From JANSWP01 sp041941305 (GTDB taxonomy: Bacteria; Bacteroidota; Bacteroidia; Chitinophagales; Saprospiraceae), in NCBI GenBank assembly GCA_041941305.1, contig JBGTQJ010000003.1, forward strand, positions 186,001-250,000: DNA of 64,000 nucleotides. The letters are read 5' to 3'. The notes under the pieces are model-generated. The model was not told where the DNA came from. It ran no database searches and saw nothing but the letters and a program-made list of their open reading frames with translations. This document shows, one piece after another, positions 44,654-53,901 of this stretch (positions are counted from its first letter, which is position 1; each line of letters starts with the position of its first letter). A program made the position numbers and the translations under genes.

Positions 44654-44913
44654 TCTTTCTGGTTTTCTGGTTGCTGGGTACTGGTTCCTGGTTCTCTGGT
44701 TGCTGGTTATTTTGCCTACCGCCTACCCCAAAGGCAGGGTTGATTGGTTCTATCATTTTTTCAAAAAATGAAAATCAAAATTAAAATTAAAATAAAAGAA
44801 TGCCCCTTTGGCTTTATGAATATTTGGCTTTTTCATTTTGATTTTCATTTTAATTTTGATTAAAAACAGTTTAAATTAGAACCAATCACCTCTACCCCAA
44901 AGGGACAAGCTGC
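44654..44913. repeat. Composite word-repeat spacer, CTGGTT family locus 3 plus A/T palindrome
   Basis: The left part (44654-44710) consists of CTGGTT, GCTGGGTACTGGTT words matching loci 664-760 and 1328-1452. Next are GCCTACC words at both ends. The centre has an inverted repeat: GATTGGTTCTA (about 44741-44751) against 44877-44890, and AATCAAAATTAAAAT with perfect 15-base arms at 44773-44787 and 44847-44861. No gene is present. Confidence 0.75.
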
Positions 44914-45765
44914 CTACTGCCTACTGTTTTCTGGTTTGATCAAATAATAATAGACAGTCATCAAAGTTTCATTTCCGCAAAGTACCCAGTAGCGGCGAAA
45001 TTTTTCGTGGAAGGTAAACCACATGATGAAATTACAAATAGTTCCAATGCTAATGAAATGTGGCAACAAAAAACCATCATAATTCGAATATATCCACCAT
45101 AAGTACACAAAGTTGATCAAGAATAAAAATGCCAAAGAGCGATAAAAGTTGTACTTCGCCAGATAAGTATAAGCTTTTGATTTCAGTCCTTCTTCTTCAA
45201 TAATGATGGAAGCAAACTTATACAGAGAATACCAATCCTCACCAAAATCTTTATCGTAATTGGCTTTTATCTTTTCCAAAACGACCTTCCTTGCATTTTC
45301 TGAATCTGAATAATAATCCTTATGAGAAAAGGAAAAGGTTTTTCTGAATATTTCGAATAAATAGTCGATTGTTGGAAGTTGCAAAAAAGACCGAAGGCCG
45401 CTTTCGATCTTTGTATTAGTGCTAATCAACTTTTTTAATGCAGGCTTCAAGGTCCTGTTTACAAAAGACTCAAATAAACGGTATTGAATTTTGGAAAATA
45501 CCTTTAAACTATGCCCTATCAAATAGATGATTACAAATAAAATAAATGCAAAGGCAGCAGTGTTTTGAACCCAAAAACTATCTTTTTTACGAATGATTAT
45601 TTCATTGAGCTTGACAAAGAAGTCATTGAAGTCATAAACTACAACGAGATCCAAATTGATCACATATAGGGGTAGGAAAAGCAAAATAAGTAACACTACT
45701 CCAGGCAAAATCAACCCAAGAAAATCAAATAGAAAGTCGTTAATTCTTGCAAAAAAATCTTTCAT
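44914..45765 (-). CDS. Membrane protein of unknown function, four helices
   Basis: The 283-residue protein has a first hydrophobic helix (FLGLILPGVVLLILLFLPLYVI), a second near residue 75 (AAFAFILFVIIYLIGHSL), a cytoplasmic-looking middle of about 110 residues, and a closing pair (LAFLFLINFVYLWWIYS and FISIGTICNFIMWFTFHEKFRRYW). I do not recognise a family. The pattern, with HEKFRRYW at the end and a conserved Gly-Pro helix, recalls small bacterial membrane proteins seen beside exonuclease or immunity genes, but this is weak. An exact -7 box (TAACTTTG, minus strand at 45825-45832) lies 60 bases upstream. Confidence 0.6.
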   Translation of the reverse strand: MKDFFARINDFLFDFLGLILPGVVLLILLFLPLYVINLDLVVVYDFNDFFVKLNEIIIRKKDSFWVQNTAAFAFILFVIIYLIGHSLKVFSKIQYRLFESFVNRTLKPALKKLISTNTKIESGLRSFLQLPTIDYLFEIFRKTFSFSHKDYYSDSENARKVVLEKIKANYDKDFGEDWYSLYKFASIIIEEEGLKSKAYTYLAKYNFYRSLAFLFLINFVYLWWIYSNYDGFLLPHFISIGTICNFIMWFTFHEKFRRYWVLCGNETLMTVYYYLIKPENSRQ

Positions 45766-46067
45766 GTTGCATTAAATAATGTGCAATTTTCTCTGTAGGT
45801 TCTATCTGTGGGTAGCTCTTTTCACAAAGTTACGACTATTCTCAAAAGATTGCATTTTGAGTTAAATTTTTAGAAGGCATTTTTCACTTTATAAAAAAAA
45901 CAATAATTTGAGACCCCAATCTTAAATAGGTGTTCAAAAGTTGTTTAAAAATTGTTCAAAGTTGATTTTATCCTCCAAGAATGACCCAAAGAAACTCAGA
46001 CTTCAACTATTTTGAATTATTTTGAACAACTGAATAAAAGAAGTTTGAGAAAAAATAATTCACCAAA
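45766..46067. other. Divergent spacer with TTGTTCAAA repeats
   Basis: There is no gene. Minus-strand -7 box TAACTTTG at 45825-45832 serves the membrane protein. TGTTCAAAAG, GTTGTTTAAAA and TTGTTCAAA at 45931-45960 face ATTTTGAACAAC at 46019-46030. These relate to the palindromes at 7841-7881 and 35035-35066. Confidence 0.55.
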
Positions 46068-47537
46068 ATGGTTGCCACACATACGATACTCAATACATTG
46101 GATCCTTATCAATCTTCGGTTGACAAACCCTGGAATGCACAGCGAATCCAGCATTTATACCATCGACTGGGATATGGCGCCTCCAAAGCAGAAATAGATG
46201 CTGCATTGGTTTTAGACCCCGCATCTTTTATTGATAATATTTTTGATTCTATTTTAAACCTGCCCAACCCGGTGGCTCCCCCCTGGGCAAGTTGGACCTG
46301 GGCAGATTACAATGACGATGATGATTTGTTTCGCCAGCATCAGTATGAATTGATTCTTAGATGGGTTGGAGAAATGCCTTCAGCAGAAGAACATATGAGG
46401 AGTAAGTTGGCTATGTTTTGGCACAATCATTTTGTTACTGAAATTGATGTGTATGAATGTACCTCTTATATGTGGGCTTACTACAATTTGATCCACACCA
46501 ACGTTCTGGGGAATTTCAGAAATTTTGTTGAAGAAATGGGAAAGAATCCGGCAATGCTTCATTATCTGGATGGTGATCAAAATATTGCAGATGAACCAAA
46601 CGAAAATTATGCCCGTGAGTTGATGGAGTTGTTTACAATGGGAGAAAATAATGGTTATACGCAGGAGGATATTGTTGAGGTGTCAAGGGCTTTGACTGGT
46701 TGGGTCCAAAATTACTACAATTGTGAAATGCCTGTTTTCGCGCCAATGTACCACGATAATGGCCAGAAAACCATCTTTGGACAAACCGGAAACTGGAACT
46801 ACGACGATGTCCATGAATTGATTTTTACCCTCCGAAGCGAACAAGTCTCTCACTACATCTGTGGGAAAATATACAAGCATTTTGTTCATGATGAAATTGA
46901 TGAAGTCATAGTAGCTGAACTCGCTACGATCTTTAAAGACAATAACTGGGAACTGGAACCTGTATTCAGGGCATTGTTTAGAAGTGAGCACTTTTTTGAA
47001 GAACGCTTTATCAATGCGAAAATCAAAAGCCCTTATCAAAGTTTCAATAGCATGCTTCGTGTTGCTGGTTTGTTATACGATGAAGACTACGATTCAGAGA
47101 CCTTGGAATATTTAGCTTATTGGACAGAGCAATTGGGACAAAGGATTTTTAGCCCTGTGGATGTTGCTGGTTGGCCAGGTCAGCGAAACTGGATGAATGA
47201 AAACACCTTAACCCTTCGCTGGTCATTTATGCAAGAGTTCCTCTTTAGAATGATAGGAGACAATGACAATGCGCGCGCGAAACTGCGGCAATTAGCAATT
47301 GACTTAACGAACCTTTCCAATGACCCGGTTGTAGTCACCGAAGCCTTAACACAACATTTTCTAAATACCAGTTTGGACACCGGAAATCTCGAAACGGCAG
47401 TTCAATATTTCAAAGGAGAAATTCCTGAAAACTACTTTGATGATGGGACATGGAATTTGTATTTTCTCGAAGTACCGGACCAGATTCTTAATTTACTATT
47501 TTATTTGACCAGATTACCTGAGTGGCAGTTGGGATAA
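46068..47537 (+). CDS. DUF1800 domain-containing protein
   Basis: The 489-residue protein matches DUF1800 throughout: HLYHRLGYGASKAEIDAAL at the N-terminus, then KLAMFWHNHFVTE, PNENYARELMELFTMG and EDIVEVSRALTGW, and near the end SPVDVAGWPGQRNWMNENTLTLRW. DUF1800 proteins usually travel with a DUF1501 partner, which is not here. The next gene begins right after the stop. There is no obvious signal peptide from ATG 46068. The function is unknown; the family is exported or envelope associated in many organisms. Confidence 0.88.
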   Translation: MVATHTILNTLDPYQSSVDKPWNAQRIQHLYHRLGYGASKAEIDAALVLDPASFIDNIFDSILNLPNPVAPPWASWTWADYNDDDDLFRQHQYELILRWVGEMPSAEEHMRSKLAMFWHNHFVTEIDVYECTSYMWAYYNLIHTNVLGNFRNFVEEMGKNPAMLHYLDGDQNIADEPNENYARELMELFTMGENNGYTQEDIVEVSRALTGWVQNYYNCEMPVFAPMYHDNGQKTIFGQTGNWNYDDVHELIFTLRSEQVSHYICGKIYKHFVHDEIDEVIVAELATIFKDNNWELEPVFRALFRSEHFFEERFINAKIKSPYQSFNSMLRVAGLLYDEDYDSETLEYLAYWTEQLGQRIFSPVDVAGWPGQRNWMNENTLTLRWSFMQEFLFRMIGDNDNARAKLRQLAIDLTNLSNDPVVVTEALTQHFLNTSLDTGNLETAVQYFKGEIPENYFDDGTWNLYFLEVPDQILNLLFYLTRLPEWQLG

Positions 47538-47924
47538 ATGATGAAAATAACTATACGAAATACTATCTTAACGACAGTAATCCTTGGAGGGATTTATGGC
47601 TTTCTGGACAATATGGATTTTTCTTCCTCCTATGCTGTAGTCTACTCATTCGGTTCCTTTATTGGAGGAGCGCTTAGTTGCTTGATTCTTTCCTTGTTTT
47701 TGGGCTTTGGTACCCATCTCATCGGTGTTGTTTTGGAGAAAATCGGAATTCTTCGAATTCAGCAGGAGGAGGTTTCAAATCTTGAAAATCAAATCCTTGA
47801 CAGTGAACTTGCGAAGAATGAAAGTCATGCTGTGAATAAAATTAGCCTAGGTTGGAAATACACCTTTTATTGGTCCTTTGTAATTTTTGGATTGTTTATG
47901 ATGAAAGTGATGTCGGGGGTATAG
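47538..47924 (+). CDS. Small membrane protein coupled to DUF1800 gene
   Basis: The ATG follows the DUF1800 stop with no gap, so the two must be one transcript. The 128-residue protein has a first helix (TILTTVILGGIYGFL), a second (SFGSFIGGALSCLILSLFLGFG) and a third near the C-terminus (YTFYWSFVIFGLFMM). A polar segment between the second and third is coiled-coil-like (IQQEEVSNLENQILDSELAKN). I do not recognise it. The unusual tight link suggests a shared role with DUF1800 that is otherwise undescribed. Confidence 0.65.
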   Translation: MMKITIRNTILTTVILGGIYGFLDNMDFSSSYAVVYSFGSFIGGALSCLILSLFLGFGTHLIGVVLEKIGILRIQQEEVSNLENQILDSELAKNESHAVNKISLGWKYTFYWSFVIFGLFMMKVMSGV

Positions 47925-47942
47925 AAGAGCCCTAAAAAGTTT

Positions 47943-48003
47943 TATAGAGGGAAGTAATTAGATGATTTTTTCTCGAAAAATCATCTAATTACTTCCCTCT
48001 ATA
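47943..48003. repeat. Perfect 28-base inverted repeat
   Basis: Arms 47943-47970 and 47976-48003 are exact reverse complements (GAGGGAAGTAATTAG core) around a 5-base loop. It is followed at once by a separate rho-independent terminator. Confidence 0.9.
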
Positions 48004-48013
48004 GAAGAATTAA

Positions 48014-48036
48014 GCCGCCTTCAGGCGGCGTTTTTT
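48014..48036 (+). terminator. Rho-independent terminator after the DUF1800 operon
   Basis: GCCGCC / GGCGGC (48014-48019 and 48024-48029) with loop TTCA is followed by GTTTTTT. It is a strong classical terminator. Confidence 0.9.
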
Positions 48037-48093
48037 CATCGCTATGCGATACCCTACAAGAATATTACCTTTAGCTAGCCAAAACGGCGATCT

Positions 48094-49739
48094 ATGAGCA
48101 ATTTTCGTCTATTACCCACATTTTTTATATTACTGTTTTGTTGTTCCTTTCTTCAGTCTCAATCCACTAAAGTTTCTGGTTCAAATACCACCTGTATCTA
48201 CATATTTGATTCTTTAATTGAGGAATATAATGACTTAAATAGTTGTTTATATGTTCTTAAGGAAACTTCTCCCTCTCTCGATAGCAATTCTATACTTTCC
48301 GAAACACTAATGGATGATTTTTTACCTTATCAAAAAGAACTACTTGATGAACCATACAGTATCTTTTGGGGACGAATCAAAATTCAAAACAATTTAAAAT
48401 TTGATATCAAGGATTGGATATTAAGAACCGGTAATGGAAGTTACTTTGATGTATTTATATATGATTCCAATCAAAATCCAAGAAAATAAACCTCCAATTT
48501 TTAACAGAACAGACAACTTTGGATATGGCATTCGACGAAGAGAAATTGACCCAAATCGTTACCAATCTATTGTCAAATGCAATCAAGTTTACGCCTGAAG
48601 GTGGGCAGGTGTATTTTACAGTTAAATCAGAAAGTAACCAATTAATACTTCAGATGAAGGACACGGGGATTGGAATAGCAGAAGCCGAGTTGCCAAATAT
48701 TTTTAAAAGGTTTTACCTGGCTAAATCTGCTTATTCCAAAGAACAAGGAACAGGAGTCGGACTGGCTTTGGTGCAGGAATTGGTGAAATTGCTTCAAGGG
48801 CAGATTGAGGTAGAAAGTACCGTCGGTAAAGGGACTATCTTTTCAGTATTTATACCCCTTTTGAAAATTGGGAATGAGGAAAAAGGGTTGGAGCCAGCTG
48901 TGCTCGCAAAACCAATTGAAAAAAGTACATTTGAAGGAGCGGTCTCATCAGCATCTTTGGTTCAAAAGGACCAGATTTTGGATGGTGACAAGCCAATATT
49001 GCTCATTATCGAAGACAATCTGGACATTGCCAGTTATTTACAACAATTATTAACAGCTGAATATGATTTGAAGATTGCTTATGATGGAGCAGAAGGAGTG
49101 GATAAAGCCTTGGAACTCTTGCCAGACCTCATTATCAGTGATGTTATGATGCCGAAAAAAGATGGTTTCGAGGTGCTTGAAATGCTAAAGGCAGATGAAA
49201 GAACCAGCCACATTCCAATTGTCTTGCTCACTGCCAAAGCGGGTTTTGAAAATCGTCTGGAAGGATTGGTGCGAGGAGCCGATGCCTATATCCCAAAGCC
49301 ATTTGACAAAAGAGAGTTATTTGCTGTTTTAAAAAATCTGTTAGCCTTAAAAAGTCGATTTTTGAAACGCTATGGTCATCATTTACCGGAGCAGATTTCT
49401 GAAGATTTGGATTTCGCAAAAGAAGATGCCTTTTTATTAAAAATTCGCCAAATCATAGAAGAAAGAATTGACCAGGAATGGACCGTCCCACAATTGTGCA
49501 GAAAATTGAATATTAGTCGCACCCAACTTCACCGAAAAATAACTGCCCTTACCGGGGAATCCGTATCCCCATTTATCACATCTATAAGACTTCACAAGGC
49601 TAAATCCTTATTGAAAACTGCAGCTGCGTTGAACATTTCTGAAATTGCCTATGCAGTTGGATTTAAGGATCCCAATTATTTCTCAAAATGTTTCAAAGAC
49701 AATTTCAAAATCTCACCAACTGATTTTCGTAATCAGTGA
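48094..49739 (+). pseudogene. Hybrid sensor kinase/regulator broken by an internal deletion
   Basis: Two adjacent + strand frames (48094-48489 and 48519-49739) look like the two ends of one hybrid two-component gene. The first (131 residues) has a signal peptide and a region resembling a 7TMR-DISMED2 sensor (FWGRIKIQNNLKFDIKDW). The second (406 residues) has a HATPase (ITNLLSNAIKFTPEG-type, DTGIGIAEAELPNIF, GTGVGLALV), a REC domain with phospho-Asp in LIISDVMMPKKDG and an AraC-type HTH (LHRKITALTGESVSPF, GFKDPNYFSK). The seven-TM part, dimerisation helix and phosphoacceptor His are missing. An upstream extension of the second frame (INLQFLTEQTTLDMAFD) is native kinase sequence, so the deletion ended near 48480. 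Confidence 0.7.
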
Positions 49740-50117
49740 GGAATGGCCATCGCTTGAGGCGACACCTTTTTGCCCTTCGCTATCCTTTATCCAAGGCATC
49801 ACCTCAACAGCTCTATCTTTTAAGGTGACACCTTGAGCGAGGGAAATTGAGGGTAGGAAAAGGTGTTGCCTTAAAAGATAGGGCATGGAACATGCAAGTG
49901 ATTGATAATTAGTTATTTATTATGGATTAGTTTTCTAATTTGGAACAATATTCCTTATTTTTTTCTCACCCTAGGAACAAAATTCAAGAAGGCTGGAACA
50001 AAATTCAAGAAGGTCAGGAGGCAATGGACCACACCTTTGTGATATCCAAATCGGGAAAGAAAATAATTGCTGATTTGGGGAAACATCAAAAATTCTTTCA
50101 CAAAAAATCTTCTCGTT
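49740..50117. other. Spacer with nested ACACCTT inverted repeats
   Basis: There is no gene. Arms 49814-49834 and 49860-49880 (TATCTTTTAAGG core) match with two mismatches. Further copies of GGCGACACCTTTTTGCCC and its relatives lie at 49758-49777 and 49855-49870. The right half (49940-50060) is ordinary non-coding sequence, including repeats of AAAATTCAAGAAGG. Confidence 0.55.
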
Positions 50118-50789
50118 ATGAAAAACCTAATTTTAAGTCTATTGTCCTTCACAGTTATTTGTTTTTTTATTCCATCTGCATCTGCTCAAGAGTCAGCTTA
50201 TTTATCCCCGGATACCATTAAATTACTATCCTTAAGAAAGTTTTCCATCCATGGCAAAACGTATAAGGTTAATCGCGATTTAATAAAATTTATGAATTCC
50301 AATCCTGTCGCAAAAAAGGAATATCAGACCTATTCCAACCTTAATGCATTTAATGGTATTGTTGGCGCCACTGGCGGGGTTTTGATTATTGCCGGTTTGG
50401 TAACAAAAACCAAAGCAGGTTTCGTTGATGCAACTGAAGATATTGGTTATGGTTTTGGAGTCGCCTTGGCTGGATTATTTGGAGATGGGGAGGAACAGAA
50501 TTTTTTAACAGAAAAAACCAATAACAGAACGCCTTCTAAAGAATATGAAAAACTCATCAAAAGGGGCAAAATGCAATCCAGACTAGGTTGGGGAATGATA
50601 GCAGGTTCTATGATTTTGAAAGTCCTGGCAATAAATAAATTGAATAAAGCAGTGACAGTTTTCAATCAAAAACAACAAAACAGCCTTGGATTTCAATTTC
50701 AAAAAATAAAACCTGATTATATTAATTTTAGTGCGAATCCCTCAAACGAATCCCTTCAACTTCATCTTTCCTGGACTTTAGGAAAATAA
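50118..50789 (+). CDS. Exported protein of unknown function
   Basis: Read from ATG 50118 (223 residues); the frame to 50067 adds 17 residues before the signal peptide (ending SASAQ). The mature part has two possible membrane or hydrophobic stretches (GATGGVLIIAGLV and GWGMIAGSMILKVLAINKL) around a Gly-rich acidic turn (GLFGDGEEQNF). This hydrophobic double pattern is seen in several Bacteroidota proteins of unknown function. I do not recognise a family. It is the first of a run of + strand genes, but the next gene (50884) has its own spacer. Confidence 0.55.
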   Translation: MKNLILSLLSFTVICFFIPSASAQESAYLSPDTIKLLSLRKFSIHGKTYKVNRDLIKFMNSNPVAKKEYQTYSNLNAFNGIVGATGGVLIIAGLVTKTKAGFVDATEDIGYGFGVALAGLFGDGEEQNFLTEKTNNRTPSKEYEKLIKRGKMQSRLGWGMIAGSMILKVLAINKLNKAVTVFNQKQQNSLGFQFQKIKPDYINFSANPSNESLQLHLSWTLGK

Positions 50790-50883
50790 AGAAAAAGCAG
50801 TGTTAATGCTTTACTCCAAATGACCAATTGAAATACTCAATTGCTACTAACCCTCTTTTTTACTAACTTAAAATTTTATCAAA

Positions 50884-52065
50884 ATGAAAAATCTAATGAG
50901 TTTTACTACGCTTACTTTCACTTTATTTATGTTATTCACCGCCTGTGAAAAGGAATCAATTGAACCAAGCTGTGAAGAACAAATTAACAGCCTCAAAATC
51001 AATCAATTGCAGATTTTAGGTAGTCACAACAGTTATCGAAAACGTACTTATGAGCCTATTTTTCAAATGTTGCAGACTCCGCCTGTTGACTTGCCAGATG
51101 GCTTTTCACCAGAAGATTGGGATTACGATCACGTGCCCATAACAAAACAATTCGAGGATTTTGGCATCCGAAGTATTGAATTGGATATTTTTTATGATCC
51201 GGAAGGTGGTTTGTTTTCCAATCGTATGGGAAATGCATTTGTTGGCGAATCTCCTGCTTCTGGTGAGCCTGCATTGGATGTGCCTGGTCTGAAAATGTTG
51301 CACTATCCAGACTTTGATTATTTAAGTCACCATTTGACATTTAAAGATGCGCTGCAAACAGTGAAAGATTGGTCAGATAGCAAACCCAATCACCTTCCAT
51401 TGATAATTTTGGTAGAACCTAAAGAAGACAATCCCAATGCAATGTTACCTGGAATGGGCTTGACTGAAACGATTCCTTTTGATAAAACAGCATTGGAAAG
51501 TATAGACCAGGAAATCAAGGACATTTTCGGAGAAAGCCTGGAAAGGGTAATTACTCCAAATGATGTTCTTGGGAGCTATAGTACTTTGAACGAAGCCATA
51601 CTTTCTGATAATTGGCCAACTCTTGGAGAAAGTAGAGGAAAAGTATTATTTGTGATGCTTGCCACAGGAGATGAGGGAAATGATTATTTGGAAGGACACC
51701 CTTCATTGATGGGTAGAACTATGTTTGTTTTTGCGGAAGAGGGAGCCGATCATGCTGCTTTTATTAAAATTGACAATCCAAGGGAAACTGTTGGACGAAT
51801 TCAGGATTTGGTGCAAAAAGGATATATGGTAAGAACCCGCGCAGATGCAGATACCAAAGAAGCTCGAAGTGGGGATTCAAGTAGACGAACGGCTGCTTTT
51901 GAAAGCGGAGCCCAGATTATTTCAACTGATTATTACCAACCAGATAGCAGGAGCGAAACGAGTGCCTTATGGACCGATTATTTTGTAGAGCTACCTGGAG
52001 GCAAGCTGGCTTTGCCTAATTCAATATTTGATCTACCTGTTTTTGATTGCGACATCCAGGAATGA
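50884..52065 (+). CDS. PI-PLC-like lipoprotein (Ca2+-dependent phospholipase C domain)
   Basis: The 393-residue lipoprotein (TAC, Cys21) has the PI-PLC X-type pattern: QILGSHNSYRKR with first catalytic His (H48), QFEDFGIRSIELDIFYDPEG, and LKMLHYPDFDYL. Downstream ones are NHLPLIILVEPKEDN and MVRTRADADTKEARSGD. Members of this Ca2+-dependent bacterial group (for example in Streptomyces) cleave phosphoinositides or related lipids. The exported position suggests action on exogenous lipids or GPI-type anchors. Family is clear; substrate is inferred. Confidence 0.85.
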   Translation: MKNLMSFTTLTFTLFMLFTACEKESIEPSCEEQINSLKINQLQILGSHNSYRKRTYEPIFQMLQTPPVDLPDGFSPEDWDYDHVPITKQFEDFGIRSIELDIFYDPEGGLFSNRMGNAFVGESPASGEPALDVPGLKMLHYPDFDYLSHHLTFKDALQTVKDWSDSKPNHLPLIILVEPKEDNPNAMLPGMGLTETIPFDKTALESIDQEIKDIFGESLERVITPNDVLGSYSTLNEAILSDNWPTLGESRGKVLFVMLATGDEGNDYLEGHPSLMGRTMFVFAEEGADHAAFIKIDNPRETVGRIQDLVQKGYMVRTRADADTKEARSGDSSRRTAAFESGAQIISTDYYQPDSRSETSALWTDYFVELPGGKLALPNSIFDLPVFDCDIQE

Positions 52066-52219
52066 AAAAATTTCAACATACTCTTACAGTTATTTCGCCA
52101 CATTTTAGACCAACCATTTTTCTGGCGAAGGCGTCTTTTTAGAACCAAATAGGAGAAATTATCTAAAAGCATTTGAAAGTAAATCTTAACCAAGTTTGTA
52201 ACTAAAACAGTATTCAAAT

Positions 52220-53836
52220 ATGAAAAACAAGATTCTTTCTATTCTTTTGATTTTTTCTTTTCACTTAGCTTTTGGTCAATGTGATTTAAAAGTTAAAACA
52301 TTAACTATTTTTAAAGATGCCACCGTGTTTGTGGAAAAAGAAGGCAATTGTGATATTGTTGATAAACTGTTAACCATTCATCCTACACAAGAAGAAAACC
52401 AAACAGTAAATGAACAGTATAAGAGGTATCCGGGCAAAAATAAATATGTGAAAAATCACGTCATTTTTGGCACAGTTGAAGTAAATAGCCCTGGCAATTC
52501 CATCGTTTCTAAAATCTCAAAGCAAAAGGAATACGAAAATAATATTGAGACTTTGTGGAATTTGTTTTCGGCTAATAAAGGGAAAACCATAAAAGTTCAA
52601 CTGAAAAATGGAAAACAAATTTTAGGTACCATATTTTCAATTGAAAAAAAGGCTAGTCCAGGGGGTAAAATATTAAATGTTGGGGACCTAATTTTAGAAT
52701 CTGAGGGTAAATGGAAATTTATTGCGTTGAATGAAATAAATGATTTTGAATTTGTTGACACACCAGTTTTGACTAATAAATCAAAGAAAAATGAATTGGT
52801 TTTGGAGTTTGAAGAGAATGCTTTTAATCAATTGATCCAATTGTCCTATCTCCAAAAGGGAATTACCTGGACGCCTAATTATTTCCTGAATATTTTAGCA
52901 GATAATAATCTTGAATTAAAGCTGGTTGCCAGCATCGTGAATGATATCGAAATTCTGGAAAAAGCCACAATAAACCTTGCAGTTGGAATACCCGTTTTTC
53001 AATACGCAACAATAGGAGAACCTTTGTTAGAATCACTCAGAGTTATTGAATTAATTGCAAAATTGAATGATCCAAATAGTACTCAAGAATCTCCAATGTT
53101 AAATGTGGGGACTTCGCAAAGATTTACAAGGTATGTTGAGCATTATGGCAATAATATGACTCCAACAATAGAAGAACAGAGTCAAGACGATATTTTTTTA
53201 TATCAATTGGACAATGTGTCTTTAGGAGTAGGAGATAGGGCAAGCCTTCCCATTTTTTCAATGCAAAGCGAATATGAAGATGTTTATGTTGTTGATTTAC
53301 AACCTAATAAAGATCAAACCAGGCACTCTGGAAATAAGGCAGAAAGCGAAATTAATTATGTTTGGCATTCTTTAAAATTCAAGAATAATGCAAATGTTCC
53401 TTTAACAACAGGTTCGGTTTTTTTTAAAAAAAACCTGAATAATCGAGCAGTTTCTTTACTTGTAAGTCAAGGAGAACTGAAGTTTACACCCATCAACAAG
53501 CAATGCGTTGTTAAAATGTCTGTATCACCAAATATCATTGTAAACGATTCTGATGTAGAAATTGCCAGGGAGCGGGATGCAAGGGGGTATGATGACCTGG
53601 TAAGCGTTGAAGCAAATATTGAAATCCATAATTTGAAAAACCAAACTGTTCAAATGTTGATCCGTAGAGAAATTTTGGGAACAGTGATTGAAAGCTCCAG
53701 TCAAAATTGGGAAATCATAAAAACCACTCAAAATTTAAATGAATTGAATCAAAATAATCTGGTTCAGTGGAATTTAGAAATACCTCCAAATGATAAAAAA
53801 ATCATCACTTACAGGTATGAAGTTTATGTGAATTAG
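52220..53836 (+). CDS. Exported DUF4139-like protein
   Basis: The 538-residue protein begins with a signal peptide (to FGQ). The N-terminal part (LTIFKDATVFVEKEG) and the C-terminal half (LSYLQKGITWTPNYFLNIL, ASIVNDIEILEKATINLAVG, SLGVGDRASLPIFSM, VWHSLKFKNNANVPLTTGSVFF) have the layout of DUF4139/mucoidy-inhibitor-like proteins, which are beta-sandwich, function unknown. Compared with those, the central coiled coil is absent and replaced by a region with KGKTIKVQLKNGKQILGTI. It is convergent with the giant repeat gene, separated by a shared terminator. Confidence 0.7.
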   Translation: MKNKILSILLIFSFHLAFGQCDLKVKTLTIFKDATVFVEKEGNCDIVDKLLTIHPTQEENQTVNEQYKRYPGKNKYVKNHVIFGTVEVNSPGNSIVSKISKQKEYENNIETLWNLFSANKGKTIKVQLKNGKQILGTIFSIEKKASPGGKILNVGDLILESEGKWKFIALNEINDFEFVDTPVLTNKSKKNELVLEFEENAFNQLIQLSYLQKGITWTPNYFLNILADNNLELKLVASIVNDIEILEKATINLAVGIPVFQYATIGEPLLESLRVIELIAKLNDPNSTQESPMLNVGTSQRFTRYVEHYGNNMTPTIEEQSQDDIFLYQLDNVSLGVGDRASLPIFSMQSEYEDVYVVDLQPNKDQTRHSGNKAESEINYVWHSLKFKNNANVPLTTGSVFFKKNLNNRAVSLLVSQGELKFTPINKQCVVKMSVSPNIIVNDSDVEIARERDARGYDDLVSVEANIEIHNLKNQTVQMLIRREILGTVIESSSQNWEIIKTTQNLNELNQNNLVQWNLEIPPNDKKIITYRYEVYVN

Positions 53837-53849
53837 GTTCCTATTTGAA

Positions 53850-53881
53850 GTGTTTGGAGCTTTTCTTTAAGCTCCAAACAC
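53850..53881. terminator. Bidirectional hairpin between convergent genes
   Basis: Perfect 13-base arms (53850-53862 and 53869-53881, GTGTTTGGAGCTT) lie between the DUF4139-like gene and the giant repeat gene. Confidence 0.75.
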
Positions 53882-53901
53882 ATAGTTATTGGTTTGTTCA
53901 A

